A stretch of 8,935 nt of DNA from an uncultured Oscillospiraceae bacterium (GCA_910587835.1 CAJUNQ010000057.1:1-8935), one strand, 5' to 3'; counted from the first letter of the stretch, positions 1-6,238 are shown. Numbers and translations: made by a program. Notes: generated by a model not told the origin, from the sequence alone.

Positions 1-31
1 GACGGACTGACAGAAATAGTTTTTTCTTCCT

Positions 32-64
32 GACTGCCGCTTTTGGGCGGCGGTCTGTTTGCTG
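32..64 (+). terminator. Probable intrinsic terminator of an upstream gene
   Basis: A 9-bp stem (32-40 with 47-55, one T-G wobble) closes a loop of TTTTGG and is followed by the moderately T-rich TGTTTGCTGT. The T-tract is broken, so termination may be weak. The coding sequence it would serve lies left of the window; the first 31 bases are too short to assign to a gene. Confidence 0.45.
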
Positions 65-339
65 TATTCACTTTTTCCATCCGCTTCCTTTCATATTTTT
101 GGCTTAAGGGGCTTGACTTTTTATTTGCAGGCTTTCTGTAGGGGGCTCGGGATTACGGCGTCGGCCTGGGGGGCGAGGAATTCTGTGGCAGATGGGCTCC
201 CAGGAGGAGGAGGGGGGCTTGGGTGTGTCGGAAAGGGTGTTGAGCAGGAGGTCGAGCATGGGCGTGCTTCTTTCTGTAGGGGGGTGACAGAGCAGAGACT
301 GCCCCTATTATACAGCTCCCATTCTTGTTTTGCAAAGGG
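65..339. other. Intergenic stretch without a recognisable gene, G-rich on the + strand
   Basis: No convincing coding region is visible. The stretch holds many G-runs on the + strand (141-145, 149-151, 168-173, 194-196, 203-217, 221-223, 235-237), including a GGAGGAGGAGG tract at 203-213. A 14-base direct repeat, CTTTCTGTAGGGGG, occurs at 132-145 and 270-283. TTGACT at 113-118 resembles a -35 box but the sequence 17 bases on (CTGTAG) is a poor -10. The short reading frames crossing it have no family resemblance and no good ribosome binding sites. Confidence 0.5.
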
Positions 340-369
340 TGAATAAATTTTCTCCGGCGTCCCATACTT
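340..369 (+). promoter_or_regulatory. Forespore-type (sigma-F/sigma-G) promoter of spoIIR
   Basis: TGAATA at 340-345, a 17-base spacer, and CATACTT at 363-369 closely match the sigma-G consensus known from Bacillus (TGAATA, 17-18 bases, CATACTA). Sigma-F recognises an overlapping set of promoters. Transcription would start near 376, about 37 bases before the spoIIR start codon. In Bacillus subtilis spoIIR is transcribed by sigma-F in the forespore, so position and sequence agree with the gene's known timing. The match is seen in the sequence; which of the two sigma factors uses it is inference. Confidence 0.65.
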
Positions 370-412
370 TTTCCAGTTCTTCCCAAAAACATACGGAAAA
401 GGCGGGGTCACT

Positions 413-1027
413 ATGAACGAACGGAGAAAAATGATAGCGCGGGCTCTCTGCTGCGGGTTGGTGTTGGCTGCTTGTTTGGGCTGGCTGCGGACAGCGGGGA
501 CTGCGGAGCAGCTGCCAGAAAACCTGCTGCGGCTGCATGTGGTGGCAAATTCAGACAGCGAGGCTGACCAGGCCCTGAAGCTACAGGTGCGGGACGCGGT
601 ATTGCAGGAGGCTGGTCAATGGTGCCGGGACGCGGAAAGCATGGAGGAGGCCAATGTGCTGCTGTGTACGCATTTGGAGGGAATTACTTTGGCGGCGGAG
701 GACGTGGTGCGCAGAGAGGGATTTTCGGACCGGGTGCGGGCCCAGGTAACAGAGGAGTATTACCCCACCCGGCAGTATGAGGGCTTTACGCTGCCGGCGG
801 GGCGTTACCGGTCGCTGCGGGTGACCATTGGAGAGGGCGAGGGCCGGAACTGGTGGTGCGTGGTTTTTCCGGCGTTGTGTCTGCCGGCGGCGGGAGAGGG
901 CGGGGAGCCCTTGGGAACGCTGCCGGAGAGTCAGCGGGAGCTGGCGGAGCACGCGGGGAAATACCGGGTGGGGCTAAAGGTGACGGAGCTATACGAGCAG
1001 CTGCGGGAGTGGCTGCGGGGCCAGTAG
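413..1027 (+). CDS. spoIIR: Stage II sporulation protein R (SpoIIR)
   Basis: SpoIIR is the signalling protein made in the forespore and exported into the space between forespore and mother cell, where it activates the membrane protease SpoIIGA to process pro-sigma-E. The 204-residue product is close to the family's usual length of about 200-225. Residues 8-29 form a hydrophobic N-terminal export signal. The core motif RLHVVANSDS (40-49) followed by DQALKLQVRDAV (52-63) is diagnostic, as are YPTRQYEG (117-124), LPAGRYRSLRVTIGEG (127-142) and NWWCVVFP (146-153). The C-terminal tail (about 160-204) is charged and variable. The ATG at 413 is preceded by the purine-rich AAAAGGCGGGG (397-407) and leaves the signal sequence right at the N terminus. 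It appears to be a single-gene unit driven by the forespore-type promoter at 340-369. Confidence 0.96.
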   Translation: MNERRKMIARALCCGLVLAACLGWLRTAGTAEQLPENLLRLHVVANSDSEADQALKLQVRDAVLQEAGQWCRDAESMEEANVLLCTHLEGITLAAEDVVRREGFSDRVRAQVTEEYYPTRQYEGFTLPAGRYRSLRVTIGEGEGRNWWCVVFPALCLPAAGEGGEPLGTLPESQRELAEHAGKYRVGLKVTELYEQLREWLRGQ

Positions 1028-1076
1028 CAGCGCGGGCGAAAAGACCAGAGCGAAGCAAGAGCAAGGGTGCGCGAAT

Positions 1077-1107
1077 GAAAAGTTTCGTCAACCTTTTCAA
1101 AGGTTGC
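1077..1107 (+). repeat. Dispersed short repeat, copy 1 (hairpin with TTTTCAA loop)
   Basis: The sequence GAAAAGTTTCGTC (1077-1089) runs into a 5-bp hairpin, CAACC (1089-1093) and GGTTG (1102-1106), with loop TTTTCAAA. A second copy lies at 6656-6688 upstream of asnB. Over the first 24 bases the two copies agree at 21, and two of the stem pairs differ in a compensating way. A separate perfect 8-bp hairpin follows at once (CGCGAGAC 1112-1119, GTCTCGCG 1123-1130, loop AGC) with no T-tract, so this does not look like a terminator. Function unknown; it is probably a family repeat rather than a gene. Confidence 0.6.
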
Positions 1108-1148
1108 AGAGCGCGAGACAGCGTCTCGCGACCTTGACCTTGAACTTA

Positions 1149-1226
1149 GGCGGCGCAGTAAGCAAAGACGCGAGGTACAAGTTCGCTCCTATAACCAACT
1201 CTGGGACGGGGTAAGGCTGCGCCGCC
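1149..1226. repeat. Wide inverted repeat, 9-bp arms
   Basis: GGCGGCGCA at 1149-1157 is perfectly complementary to TGCGCCGCC at 1218-1226, enclosing 60 bases. GC-rich arms of this length can occur by chance in such DNA, but the pair directly abuts the hairpin at 1229-1249, which suggests a composite repeat module. Confidence 0.45.
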
Positions 1227-1228
1227 GT

Positions 1229-1267
1229 CGACTTGCCGAAGGCAAGTCGGATGCCGAAGGCAAGTCG
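1229..1267. repeat. Palindrome with partial 18-base tandem duplication
   Basis: CGACTTGCC (1229-1237), loop GAA and GGCAAGTCG (1241-1249) form a perfect 9-bp hairpin. The 16 bases TGCCGAAGGCAAGTCG (1234-1249) are repeated exactly at 1252-1267, giving an 18-base period with only the first two bases of the unit changed. The second unit keeps only the inner GCC-GAA-GGC hairpin. Confidence 0.8.
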
Positions 1268-1473
1268 AACCCAGCTAGGTCGACCAAAGGGAGACCAGCG
1301 GACTGCTTGCTGCCGTCAGCCTTAGAAATAGACCCTTTTTGGTCCTCCTTCACGAGAACCCTCAAACGGCCAGAAAGAAAAACTGCTTTTGCTTCAGTCA
1401 TCTGTTTGCGGCCAGTTGGGATAGAGCGAAGGCCCAGCGAGCGCAGACGCGGGGTTTTCGCGGCTGCGGAAGG

Positions 1474-1509
1474 TTTGCGAAGCAAAGCTTCTACGGCTTG
1501 CGAAGCAAG
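1474..1509. repeat. Pair of GCGAAGC mini-hairpins
   Basis: TTTGC-GAA-GCAAA (1474-1486) and CTTGC-GAA-GCAAG (1497-1509) are two 5-bp hairpins with GAA triloops spaced 10 bases apart. Both contain GCGAAGC, a heptamer known to form an unusually stable single-strand DNA mini-hairpin. A further GCGAAGC occurs at 1050-1056. Confidence 0.65.
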
Positions 1510-1587
1510 ACGGCGAGCGTCCGTTTTGCGGGCGGTGCATTTTGAGGGCGGGCCCTTCTGTTTGGGGTGAACGGAGCGGCAGGGCTT

Positions 1588-1616
1588 TTGCCATACATTT
1601 GACTTATCTTTATTCT
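1588..1616 (+). promoter_or_regulatory. Probable sigma-A promoter of addB
   Basis: TTGCCA (1588-1593, five of six matches to the -35 consensus), a 17-base spacer and TATTCT (1611-1616, four of six matches to -10). The predicted start near 1623 leaves a very short leader that still contains the CAGGGGG ribosome binding site (1624-1630). The nearby TTGACT at 1599-1604 has no usable -10. Confidence 0.5.
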
Positions 1617-1638
1617 TTACTTTCAGGGGGCGCTTTTC

Positions 1639-4600
1639 TTGCTTCAATTTATTCTGGGCCGCGCCGGAAGCGGTAAAACCGAGTACCTCCGCCGGGCCCT
1701 TTCTGACCGCAGTCTGGCCGGGGACAGCCGCTGCGTGATGCTGGTCCCTGAGCAGTACAGCTTTGAGACGGAAAAGGCCATGCTTCGGCTGGCCGGGCCG
1801 CAGCGGGCCAATGCCATCAGCGTTTATAGCTTTACCCGCCTGGCTGAGGCTGTCTTCCGTCAGGAGGGGGGCGTGGCCGGACACAGGCTCAGCGACGGGG
1901 GCCGGCGCATTCTTATGTCCTCCGCTGTCGCCGCCTGCGAGGACAGCCTTGTGGTATACAAAAACGCCGCAGGCTCCGGCCGGGTTACAGACCTGATGCT
2001 CACTGCTGTCAATGAGATGAAAATGTGCGGCATCCCGCCCCTGCAGCTTACCGCGACCGCCGGTCTGCTGAAAAGCCAGGGCCTGGCCCAGAAGCTCCGG
2101 GAGCTGGGGCTTGTTTACACTGCCTATGAGGCCCTGGTGGGCGCCTCTTATCTGGACTCTCGGGACGACCTGACCCGGCTGGCCCAGGCTCTGGAGGGGG
2201 CCAGGGTTTTTCAGGGCTGCACCATTGCGGTGGACGCTTTTGAGGGCTTTACGGTACAGGAGCTGAAGGTGCTGGGCCAACTGCTCCGTCAGGCGGACAG
2301 GGTGCTGGTCAGCCTTTGCACCGACGGGCTGGAGGAGGACAGCGCAGGCCTGTTCGCCCTGGTGGACCGTACCCGCCGGCGGGTCACACGGCTGGCGGAG
2401 GAGCAGAGGGTAGGCCTGCTGCCCCCTGTGGTGCTCACCGGCGCACCCCGCTTTGCCAACAGCAGCCTGAAGCAGCTGGAAGCCCAGCTGTTCCGGCCAC
2501 AGGGGCGGGAGCAGCCCCTTGAGGAGCAGGAGCATGTCACCCTGTTCGCTGCCCGGGATGTGTTTGAGGAGTCGGAGTATGTGGCCGCCACCATACGGCG
2601 GCTGGCGGCCCAGGGAGTGCGCTATCGGGACATCACCATTATCTGCCGGTCGCCGGAATGGTATTTTGGCAGGCTGGATGTGGCCATGAAGAAGCGGGAG
2701 ATCCCGGTGTTTCTGTCTCAGCCTGTGCGGGTGGATGCGGAGCCGGTGTGCCGGTTTGCCCTGGGGGCCTTTGAGGCTGTGCAGGAGGGCTTTGGCACCG
2801 ACGGGCTTATGGAGCTGCTGAAGACCGGGGTCTCTGGGTTTACAACAGAGGAGATCTCCGCTTTGGAGAACTACGCCTTTCTCTGGCGGCTGAACGGCCA
2901 GGGCTGGCGGCAGCCCTTTACCCGGCACCCCCGGGGCTTTGGCCAGGAGCTCACCCCCCAGGACCAGCAGGAGCTGGACCGGCTCAACGCCCTGCGGGAG
3001 AGGCTGGTGCCCCCCTTGGAGCGTTTTGCCCAGTCCGCCAAAGAGGCCACCGGGCAGCAGCTCAGTCAGGCGGTGTATCAGCTGCTGATGGACTTTGGCT
3101 TGGAGGAGAGCCTGCCGGAATACTGCCGCCGGTTGGAGCTGGCCGGGGAGGACGGCCTTGCCGCCCGGCAGCTGCGGGTGTGGAACCTGCTGATGGAGAC
3201 CCTGGACCAGATGTACCGCATTTTGGGGGACAGGCTCACCCCGAGAGAGCGGTTTTACCGGCTGCTGCGGGAGGTGATGGCCGGGGAGGATGTGTCGGAC
3301 ATACCCCAGACCGTGGACCAGGTGGTGTTCGGCACAGCCGAGCAGGTGCGTCAGACCGCCCCCCGGGTGGTGTTTTTGATGGGGGTGACGCAGGGGGACT
3401 TTCCCCTGACGCCCAAGTCCTCGGGCGTGTTCTCTGACGCGGAACGCCGGGAGCTGATTGCCCTGGACCTGCCCCTGGGGGACCCCTTGGAGCAGAAGGC
3501 CATGGAGGAGCGGTATCTGGCCTATTCGGTGGCCTGCATGGCCCGGGAGGCTCTTTACATAAGCTGGCCGGGCTCTGCAAGCGGGGAGGACAAGGAGCCC
3601 AGCGAGCTGGTGACCCAGGTGCGGGGCATTTTTCCAGGGCTTCAGCCGGTGACGGAGCTGCCTGAGGCCTATTTTGCCAACTCCCGGGAGGCGGCGTTCT
3701 CCCGCATGGCGGCCAGATGGCGGGAGAACAGCCCCCAGGCGGCGGCGTTGAAGCTGTTCGCGGCAGGAGAGCCGGACTATAAAGGGCGGCTGGCTGCTTT
3801 GGAGCGGGCCGGGGGCCAGCGTTCCCAGCGGATGGAGGACCCTGCCGCCGCAAGGGCTCTGTATGGAGAGCGGCTGTTCCTCTCCCCCAGTCAGATTGAG
3901 ACCTACCACAGCTGTCCCTTCCAGTACTACTGCCGGTATGGGCTCAATGCCCGGGAACGCCGCCCCGCCCAGGTGGATGTATTGCAGTATGGCACCTTGA
4001 TGCACTATCTGTTTGAGCAGGTTTTTCGGGAGCCGCCGGAGGTGCGGGCAAGGCGCACGCCGGAGGAGCTGGGGGCTTTGGTGCGGGCGCTCATACGGCA
4101 ATATGCGGCGGAGAATATGGGGGGGGCCGAGCTGCTCTCTGGCCGGGAGCGTTACCGGCTGGAACGGATGGCCCAGTCGGCCTGCAAGCTGATTGCCCAG
4201 GTGGAGCGGGAGCTGGCCCAGAGCCTGTTTGTCCCCGAGCACCTGGAATGGCGGCTGGGACGGGACATGCCCCCCCTGCGGGTGGAGACCGGCCCAGGCA
4301 GAGCTGTCACCGTGGGGGGCACGGTAGACCGGGTGGACATCTACCGCAGCCCCAACGGCAAAAATTATGTGCGGGTGATTGACTATAAGACCGGCAGCAA
4401 AAGCTTTCGGCTGGGAGACGTGCTGTATGGACTGAACATGCAGATGCTGGTGTATCTGGCGGCGCTCACCCAAAGGGGCGGGCTGGAACCGGCGGGGGTG
4501 CTGTATATGCCGGCGGCGGAGCCCAGCGTCAGCGTGGACCGGGACGCGGACCCGGCAGAGGTGGCCAAGGCAGAGAGCCGCCAGCTGCGCATGAGCGGCC

Positions 4601-4992
4601 TGGTGCTGGATGACCGGGAGATTATTCAGGCCATGGAGGCAGCGGCCAAGGGGGAGTTTGTCCCGGCGGTATTGAAAAAGGACGGGAACCCGGACAGCCG
4701 CAGCTCGGTGCTGGGCGCAAAGGAGCTAAGGCTGGTGCTGGAATATTCCTTGCAGCTCATCGCCTCTATGGGGCGGGAGCTGGAGGAGGGCGCAGCCGCG
4801 GCCCGTCCCCACATGAAGAACCAGCCCGCCTGCCAGTACTGCCCCTATCGCCCGGTGTGCGGCAGGGAATTCAGCGACCGGGATGTGGAGAATGAGCGCA
4901 TGACCCTAAAAGAGGCCATGGACGCCATAAAAAAGAGACAGGAGGAATCGTCATGGGCAAACAAGGAGCAGGACGGAGAAAGCCGGGAATAG
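1639..4992 (+). CDS. addB: ATP-dependent helicase/nuclease AddAB, subunit B
   Basis: AddB pairs with AddA to resect double-strand DNA ends and load recombinase for homologous repair; it supplies the nuclease for one strand and, in Bacillus, Chi recognition. The 1117-residue product is near the usual length (about 1150). Walker A GRAGSGKT is at residues 7-14. The central part has the degenerate UvrD-like helicase fold (DITIICRSPEWY from 331, VVFLMGVTQGDFP near 577). The C-terminal PD-(D/E)XK nuclease shows GTVDRVD (894-900) and DYKTG (915-919), with D915 and K917 as likely catalytic residues. Four cysteines, C759, C1065, C1068 and C1074, match the AddB 4Fe-4S pattern C-X(about 300)-C-X2-C-X5-C. 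The TTG start is chosen because it puts Walker A at the N terminus and has CAGGGGG eight bases upstream. addA does not follow. The 3' end overlaps the next gene by 40 bases. Confidence 0.96.
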   Translation: MLQFILGRAGSGKTEYLRRALSDRSLAGDSRCVMLVPEQYSFETEKAMLRLAGPQRANAISVYSFTRLAEAVFRQEGGVAGHRLSDGGRRILMSSAVAACEDSLVVYKNAAGSGRVTDLMLTAVNEMKMCGIPPLQLTATAGLLKSQGLAQKLRELGLVYTAYEALVGASYLDSRDDLTRLAQALEGARVFQGCTIAVDAFEGFTVQELKVLGQLLRQADRVLVSLCTDGLEEDSAGLFALVDRTRRRVTRLAEEQRVGLLPPVVLTGAPRFANSSLKQLEAQLFRPQGREQPLEEQEHVTLFAARDVFEESEYVAATIRRLAAQGVRYRDITIICRSPEWYFGRLDVAMKKREIPVFLSQPVRVDAEPVCRFALGAFEAVQEGFGTDGLMELLKTGVSGFTTEEISALENYAFLWRLNGQGWRQPFTRHPRGFGQELTPQDQQELDRLNALRERLVPPLERFAQSAKEATGQQLSQAVYQLLMDFGLEESLPEYCRRLELAGEDGLAARQLRVWNLLMETLDQMYRILGDRLTPRERFYRLLREVMAGEDVSDIPQTVDQVVFGTAEQVRQTAPRVVFLMGVTQGDFPLTPKSSGVFSDAERRELIALDLPLGDPLEQKAMEERYLAYSVACMAREALYISWPGSASGEDKEPSELVTQVRGIFPGLQPVTELPEAYFANSREAAFSRMAARWRENSPQAAALKLFAAGEPDYKGRLAALERAGGQRSQRMEDPAAARALYGERLFLSPSQIETYHSCPFQYYCRYGLNARERRPAQVDVLQYGTLMHYLFEQVFREPPEVRARRTPEELGALVRALIRQYAAENMGGAELLSGRERYRLERMAQSACKLIAQVERELAQSLFVPEHLEWRLGRDMPPLRVETGPGRAVTVGGTVDRVDIYRSPNGKNYVRVIDYKTGSKSFRLGDVLYGLNMQMLVYLAALTQRGGLEPAGVLYMPAAEPSVSVDRDADPAEVAKAESRQLRMSGLVLDDREIIQAMEAAAKGEFVPAVLKKDGNPDSRSSVLGAKELRLVLEYSLQLIASMGRELEEGAAAARPHMKNQPACQYCPYRPVCGREFSDRDVENERMTLKEAMDAIKKRQEESSWANKEQDGESRE

Positions 4993-5141
4993 GCCCCCGG
5001 CTGGCGTTGGGCATTGTGACGGCAATCAACCTGGCGCTGACCCTGGCGCTGGCAGTGCAGAGGAGGAAGGACACCCTGCGGGTGATTCAGGAGGGGGATG
5101 TGGTGAAGGTGCTGAAGGAGCGGAAGACAAAGAGCTCTTAA
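4953..5141 (+). CDS. Small single-pass membrane protein overlapping the addB 3' end
   Basis: I do not recognise a family. The 62-residue product has a basic N terminus (GRRKPGIGPR, 7-16), one hydrophobic segment (about 17-35, LALGIVTAINLALTLALAV), then a positive stop (QRRK, 36-39) and a charged 23-residue tail rich in Lys, Arg, Glu and Asp. It is supported as a real gene by a perfect AGGAGG (4940-4945) seven bases before the ATG. It starts within addB, shares 40 bases with it in another frame, and runs 149 bases past its stop. The arrangement implies co-transcription and translational coupling with addB. The tail ends in a basic run (KERKTKSS). Topology cannot be decided because both flanks are basic. 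Function is unknown; a link to AddAB is suggested only by position. Confidence 0.72.
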   Translation: MGKQGAGRRKPGIGPRLALGIVTAINLALTLALAVQRRKDTLRVIQEGDVVKVLKERKTKSS

Positions 5142-5174
5142 GCCGCCGGAGGATGCCGCCCTTGGCCTTGAAAA

Positions 5175-5180
5175 TATAGT
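5175..5180 (+). promoter_or_regulatory. Possible -10 box upstream of the lysozyme gene
   Basis: TATAGT matches five of six bases of the -10 consensus inside an AT-rich patch of otherwise GC-rich DNA, but no recognisable -35 box lies 15-18 bases upstream. If used, its transcript would run through the hairpin at 5237-5270 before reaching the lysozyme gene. Confidence 0.25.
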
Positions 5181-5236
5181 TAAGGCAGTTCGCACGGGCG
5201 TGCCCGCGCCGCCGCGTTTACGATAAAGCATACACA

Positions 5237-5281
5237 CTCCCGGCCCTGTCCGCATAGGATAGGCCGGGAGCGTTGCTTTTT
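5237..5281 (+). terminator. Terminator-like hairpin between the addB unit and the lysozyme gene
   Basis: CTCCCGGCC (5237-5245) pairs with GGCCGGGAG (5262-5270). After one bulged C the stem continues for five more pairs (5247-5251 with 5257-5261, one wobble) to a GCATA loop. A run of five T (5277-5281) follows six bases after the stem. It most simply ends the addB-small gene transcript. It could also attenuate reading into the lysozyme gene, since no promoter is seen after it. Confidence 0.6.
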
Positions 5282-5326
5282 GCCGCGCCCCCTGCCCGAC
5301 AAACCAGAAGAACAGAGGTGACCTCT

Positions 5327-6238
5327 ATGCCCAGCCCTCTTGCCAGCGGCATTGACATTTCCCAGTTCAACGGCAATGTGGACATTGCCGCCCTGCGGGA
5401 CAAAGTGGACTTTATTATTATCCGCTGCGGCTACGGCGACGACTACCCTTCTCAGGACGACACCCAGTACCGGGCCAATGTGCGAAAATGCCTGGATAAC
5501 GGCATACCCTTTGGGGTGTATCTCTACTCCTATGCCCGCAACCCCACCATGGCCAGCAGCGAGGCCCGGCATACCCTGCGGCTGTTGGAGGGGCTCACCC
5601 CCCTTTACGGCGTGTGGTATGACCTGGAAGACAGCACCCTGCCCACCGGCCAGGCTCTGATTGACAACTGCCTGACCTACTGCAGCGCTTTGCGCCAGGC
5701 CGGGTATTACTGCGGCCTTTACGCCTCTCTCAGCTGGATGCGCACCCGGCTGAACAGCCCACGGCTGGCCCACCTGGACCGGTGGGTGGCCCAGTGGGGG
5801 CCGGACCTTAACTGGCCGGACGCGGGCCTGTGGCAGTACAGCGACAGGGGAATCATCAACGGCAGAGTTTTTGACATGAACCGGGCGTTTCGGGACTACC
5901 CGGCGATTATTGGAAAAGGAGAGTGGACCGACATGACCAAGGAGCAGGTTCGGGAGCTGGCCCGGGAGGAGGCCCAGCGGGCCGTGCGGGAAAACGAGTC
6001 CCGCTACCGCACCATTGGCGATGTGCCCGGCTGGGCCCGCCAGCAGGTGGAGGAGGTGTATCGCCGGCTGGAGCTTACCGGCTCTGGCACAGGCGGGGAG
6101 GATAACACCCAGATTGACGCCAGCCCCACCTATGTGCGGGTGCTGGTGGTGCTGCACCGGCTGATGGAGGCCCTGGGGCCCGAGGCCTTTATGCGGGCGC
6201 TGGAAAAGGAGCCGGAGCAGGACGCAGGGAACTCATGA
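5327..6238 (+). CDS. GH25 lysozyme (endolysin-type N-acetylmuramidase)
   Basis: GH25 enzymes cleave the MurNAc-GlcNAc beta-1,4 bond of peptidoglycan. The 303-residue product starts directly with the GH25 barrel: GIDISQFNG (8-16, with D10), IIIRCGYG (30-37), GVYLYSYA (63-70), the catalytic strand VWYDLED (96-102, D99 and E101), LWQYSD (168-173) and FDMN (182-185). A charged helix (204-224) and a C-terminal region (about 227-292: RTIGDVPGWARQQVEEVY, then VRVLVVLHRLME) resemble the C-terminal domains of clostridial phage endolysins. There is no signal peptide or membrane anchor, as in phage lysins that need a holin. The ATG at 5327 is preferred because AGAGGTGA lies at 5314-5321; a TTG at 5273 in the same frame would add 18 unlikely residues and overlap the upstream hairpin. 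No phage genes are adjacent, so this may be a domesticated or stand-alone lysin. Confidence 0.9.
   Translation: MPSPLASGIDISQFNGNVDIAALRDKVDFIIIRCGYGDDYPSQDDTQYRANVRKCLDNGIPFGVYLYSYARNPTMASSEARHTLRLLEGLTPLYGVWYDLEDSTLPTGQALIDNCLTYCSALRQAGYYCGLYASLSWMRTRLNSPRLAHLDRWVAQWGPDLNWPDAGLWQYSDRGIINGRVFDMNRAFRDYPAIIGKGEWTDMTKEQVRELAREEAQRAVRENESRYRTIGDVPGWARQQVEEVYRRLELTGSGTGGEDNTQIDASPTYVRVLVVLHRLMEALGPEAFMRALEKEPEQDAGNS
5916..5935 (+). promoter_or_regulatory. Possible internal ribosome binding site and start in the lysozyme gene
   Basis: AAGGAG (5916-5921) lies 11 bases before an in-frame ATG (5933-5935, Met203), placed just after the GH25 domain. Starting there would give a separate 101-residue C-terminal polypeptide (to 6238). 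Internal starts at this junction are established for some clostridial and enterococcal phage endolysins, where the short form assembles with the full-length enzyme. The spacing is longer than ideal, so use of this start is inference. Confidence 0.4.

Larger units (their letters stand above)
1108..1587. other. Repeat-rich intergenic region between spoIIR and addB, no gene seen
   Basis: No reading frame here looks like a protein gene; the frames read as translations of short palindromes. The DNA is dense in inverted repeats: CGCGAGAC/GTCTCGCG at 1112-1130, a wide 9-bp pair at 1149-1157 and 1218-1226, a 9-bp hairpin at 1229-1249, CGCAG/CTGCG at 1442-1446 and 1464-1468 enclosing CGCG/CGCG, and GAA-loop mini-hairpins at 1474-1486 and 1497-1509. 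The pattern resembles the non-coding interspersed repeats common in Oscillospiraceae genomes (from memory, not checked). It could also be an unrecognised structured RNA. Confidence 0.5.

Noticed and set aside
1112..1130. CGCGAGAC/GTCTCGCG hairpin as the spoIIR terminator
   Set aside because: The stem is perfect but no T-tract follows, so an intrinsic terminator is not supported.
853..1137. Open frame on the + strand overlapping the end of spoIIR and the downstream repeat
   Set aside because: The first part is an Ala/Gly-rich shadow of spoIIR and the last part translates the dispersed hairpin repeat; there is no ribosome binding site.
1394..1594. 66-codon open frame on the - strand between spoIIR and addB
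   Set aside because: It is made of translated palindromes and lacks any ribosome binding site or conserved domain; such frames recur where interspersed repeats lie.
1599..1621. TTGACT as -35 of the addB promoter
   Set aside because: At 16-18 bases spacing there is no -10-like hexamer; TTGCCA/TATTCT just beside it fits better.
1189..4473. A 1094-codon open frame on the - strand opposite addB
   Set aside because: It mirrors addB, is rich in His, Gln, Pro and Leu as expected for the antisense of GC-rich codons, starts in repeat DNA and has no recognisable domain. It is an artefact of high GC at third codon positions.
5273..5326. TTG start at 5273 for the lysozyme gene
   Set aside because: It lies in the 3' side of the hairpin and T-run, lacks a ribosome binding site, and adds 18 residues not typical for GH25; the ATG at 5327 has AGAGGTGA upstream.
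5180..6157. A 325-codon open frame on the - strand opposite the lysozyme gene
   Set aside because: Antisense shadow of the GH25 gene with no family motif.
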